From an uncultured Eubacteriales bacterium (GTDB taxonomy: Bacteria > Bacillota > Clostridia > Christensenellales > UBA1242): a stretch of DNA of 6,460 bases. A program made the position numbers and the translations under genes. Of this stretch, positions 5,956 through 6,460 are shown in pieces. The DNA lies in NCBI GenBank assembly GCA_949096025.1, contig CARXKP010000046.1, forward strand, positions 1 through 6,460, given 5' to 3'. Within the stretch, counting starts at the first letter, position 1. The number at the start of each line of letters is the position of its first letter. The notes beneath the pieces are model-generated. The model made no database searches, was not told the DNA's origin, and was given only the letters and a program-made list of their open reading frames with translations.

Positions 5956-6220
5956 GTTTAATGCTCAACTTTTTGCTCATAAAAAGGGTGGTGGTAGCAC
6001 TAAAAACGGCCGTGACTCACAAAGCAAACGTCTTGGTGTAAAAGCTTATGGCGGTGAAAATGTTACAGCTGGCTCTATCATTGTAAGACAGAGAGGCACA
6101 AGAATTTATCCTGGTGTTAATGTTGGAATGGGTAAGGATTATACACTATTTGCAACTACAGATGGTAAAGTTAAATTTGGCTTTTCTAATGGCAAAAAGA
6201 TTGTTTCTATTGAAAAATAA
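5948..6220 (+). CDS. rpmA: 50S ribosomal protein L27 with Prp-cleavable N-terminal extension
   Basis: L27 lies near the peptidyl transferase centre of the 50S subunit, where its mature N-terminus reaches towards the tRNA ends. The 90-residue precursor begins MFKFNAQLFAHKKGGGS. Compared with the S. aureus extension (MLKLNLQFF, cut before ASKK), cleavage is expected after Phe9, leaving an 81-residue protein starting AHKKGGGSTKNGRDS. The family core follows, including SKRLGVKAYGG and IIVRQRGTRIYPGVNVG. The start is set by GGAGG (5937-5941) six bases upstream and overlaps the prp stop by 8 bases, so translation is probably coupled. It is the last gene of the operon and is followed by a terminator. 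Compared with S. aureus, the cleavage motif has Leu-Phe in place of Phe-Phe before the cut, a conservative change. Confidence 0.98.
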   Translation: MFKFNAQLFAHKKGGGSTKNGRDSQSKRLGVKAYGGENVTAGSIIVRQRGTRIYPGVNVGMGKDYTLFATTDGKVKFGFSNGKKIVSIEK

Positions 6221-6225
6221 TTAAT

Positions 6226-6257
6226 AAAAAAGACTTAGTAATTTAAGTCTTTTTTTT
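6226..6257 (+). terminator. Intrinsic terminator of the rplU-prp-rpmA operon
   Basis: AAAAAAGACTTA (6226-6237) pairs perfectly with TAAGTCTTTTTT (6244-6255) across a 6-base loop, and the T run continues to 6257. It starts six bases after the rpmA stop. The A-rich 5' arm gives the minus strand a T run too, but no minus-strand gene is seen here. The operon therefore ends at rpmA and does not run on into obgE. Confidence 0.9.
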
Positions 6258-6316
6258 GTGTAATCATATTGATTTTTAGTAAATTTTAGATAATCTTCAG
6301 AAAAATATTAAAATTA

Positions 6317-6345
6317 TTGTTTTTTTTCATCAATTATAGTATAAT
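6317..6345 (+). promoter_or_regulatory. Promoter directly upstream of the DNA glycosylase gene
   Basis: A perfect TATAAT (6340-6345) is preceded at 17 bases by TTGTTT (6317-6322), a moderate -35. Transcription should start about 6 to 8 bases after the -10, at 6351-6353, which coincides with the ATG at 6352. No Shine-Dalgarno sequence is present between promoter and start codon. Confidence 0.7.
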
Positions 6346-6351
6346 TAATAT

Positions 6352-6460
6352 ATGAAGTATACAAAAGAAAATGTTGGTATAAGAATTTATTCGAAAGAAG
6401 AATTTAACCCTGAACATATTCTTGAATGTGGACAGGTTTTTTGTTATAAAAAAGATGGAG
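6352..6460 (+). CDS. N-terminal fragment of a probable 8-oxoguanine DNA glycosylase (OGG1 type), cut by window end
   Basis: Thirty-six codons are visible before the window ends. The product begins MKYTKENVGIRIYS and then reads EEFNPEHILECGQVFCYKKDG. The pattern of a Phe, a short gap, then LECGQxF followed by an aromatic and a basic loop matches the N-terminal domain of clostridial OGG1-type glycosylases, which usually read F..(E/D)CGQCFR(W/F). Such enzymes excise 8-oxoguanine from DNA and nick the strand by a lyase reaction. The catalytic helix-hairpin-helix, lysine and aspartate lie beyond the window, so activity cannot be judged. The start at 6352 gives a normal-length N-terminus, and no alternative start with a ribosome binding site is seen. 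It has its own promoter after the rpmA terminator, so it is not part of the ribosomal operon. Confidence 0.75.
   Translation, partial: MKYTKENVGIRIYSKEEFNPEHILECGQVFCYKKDG

Overview
The window is AT-rich, uses standard bacterial stop codons (every complete gene ends in TAA), and carries strong AGGAGG-type ribosome binding sites and T-rich intrinsic terminators. Two things point to a Firmicutes-type bacterium. Ribosomal protein L27 starts with a cleavable N-terminal extension, and the gene for its processing protease Prp lies between rplU and rpmA. Overall composition suggests a low-GC, possibly uncultured gut-type Clostridia lineage; that placement is inference.

Layout, left to right. (1) The 3' end of a + strand gene (to 249), probably a GNAT-type acetyltransferase, with an 18-base A run inside the reading frame. 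A symmetric hairpin terminator follows at 306-336. (2) A small minus-strand gene (472-672) for a 66-residue Cys/Gly-rich protein built from two similar units. (3) A 338-base divergent intergenic region (673-1010) holding an inverted repeat, a perfect Spo0A-box-like site and a consensus vegetative promoter. (4) A 1372-codon + strand gene (1011-5129) for a secreted, membrane-anchored protein made of Ig-like beta-sandwich modules, closed by a strong terminator. (5) The rplU-prp-rpmA operon (5315-6220), with its own promoter and a structured leader resembling the L21 autoregulatory leader, closed by a terminator. (6) The first 36 codons of an 8-oxoguanine DNA glycosylase-like gene, cut by the window end. 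Its promoter sits so close to the start codon that the mRNA is probably leaderless.

The rplU operon is a functional unit: L21 and L27 are large-subunit proteins, and Prp trims the L27 extension before or during ribosome assembly. The surface protein and the Cys-rich protein are separate transcription units with no visible link to that operon. Their divergent arrangement around one intergenic region makes shared regulation possible. I see no CRISPR array, mobile element, tRNA or rRNA. The least-described items are the two-unit Cys/Gly-rich protein and the large Ig-like membrane protein with an apparently non-Ig internal segment.
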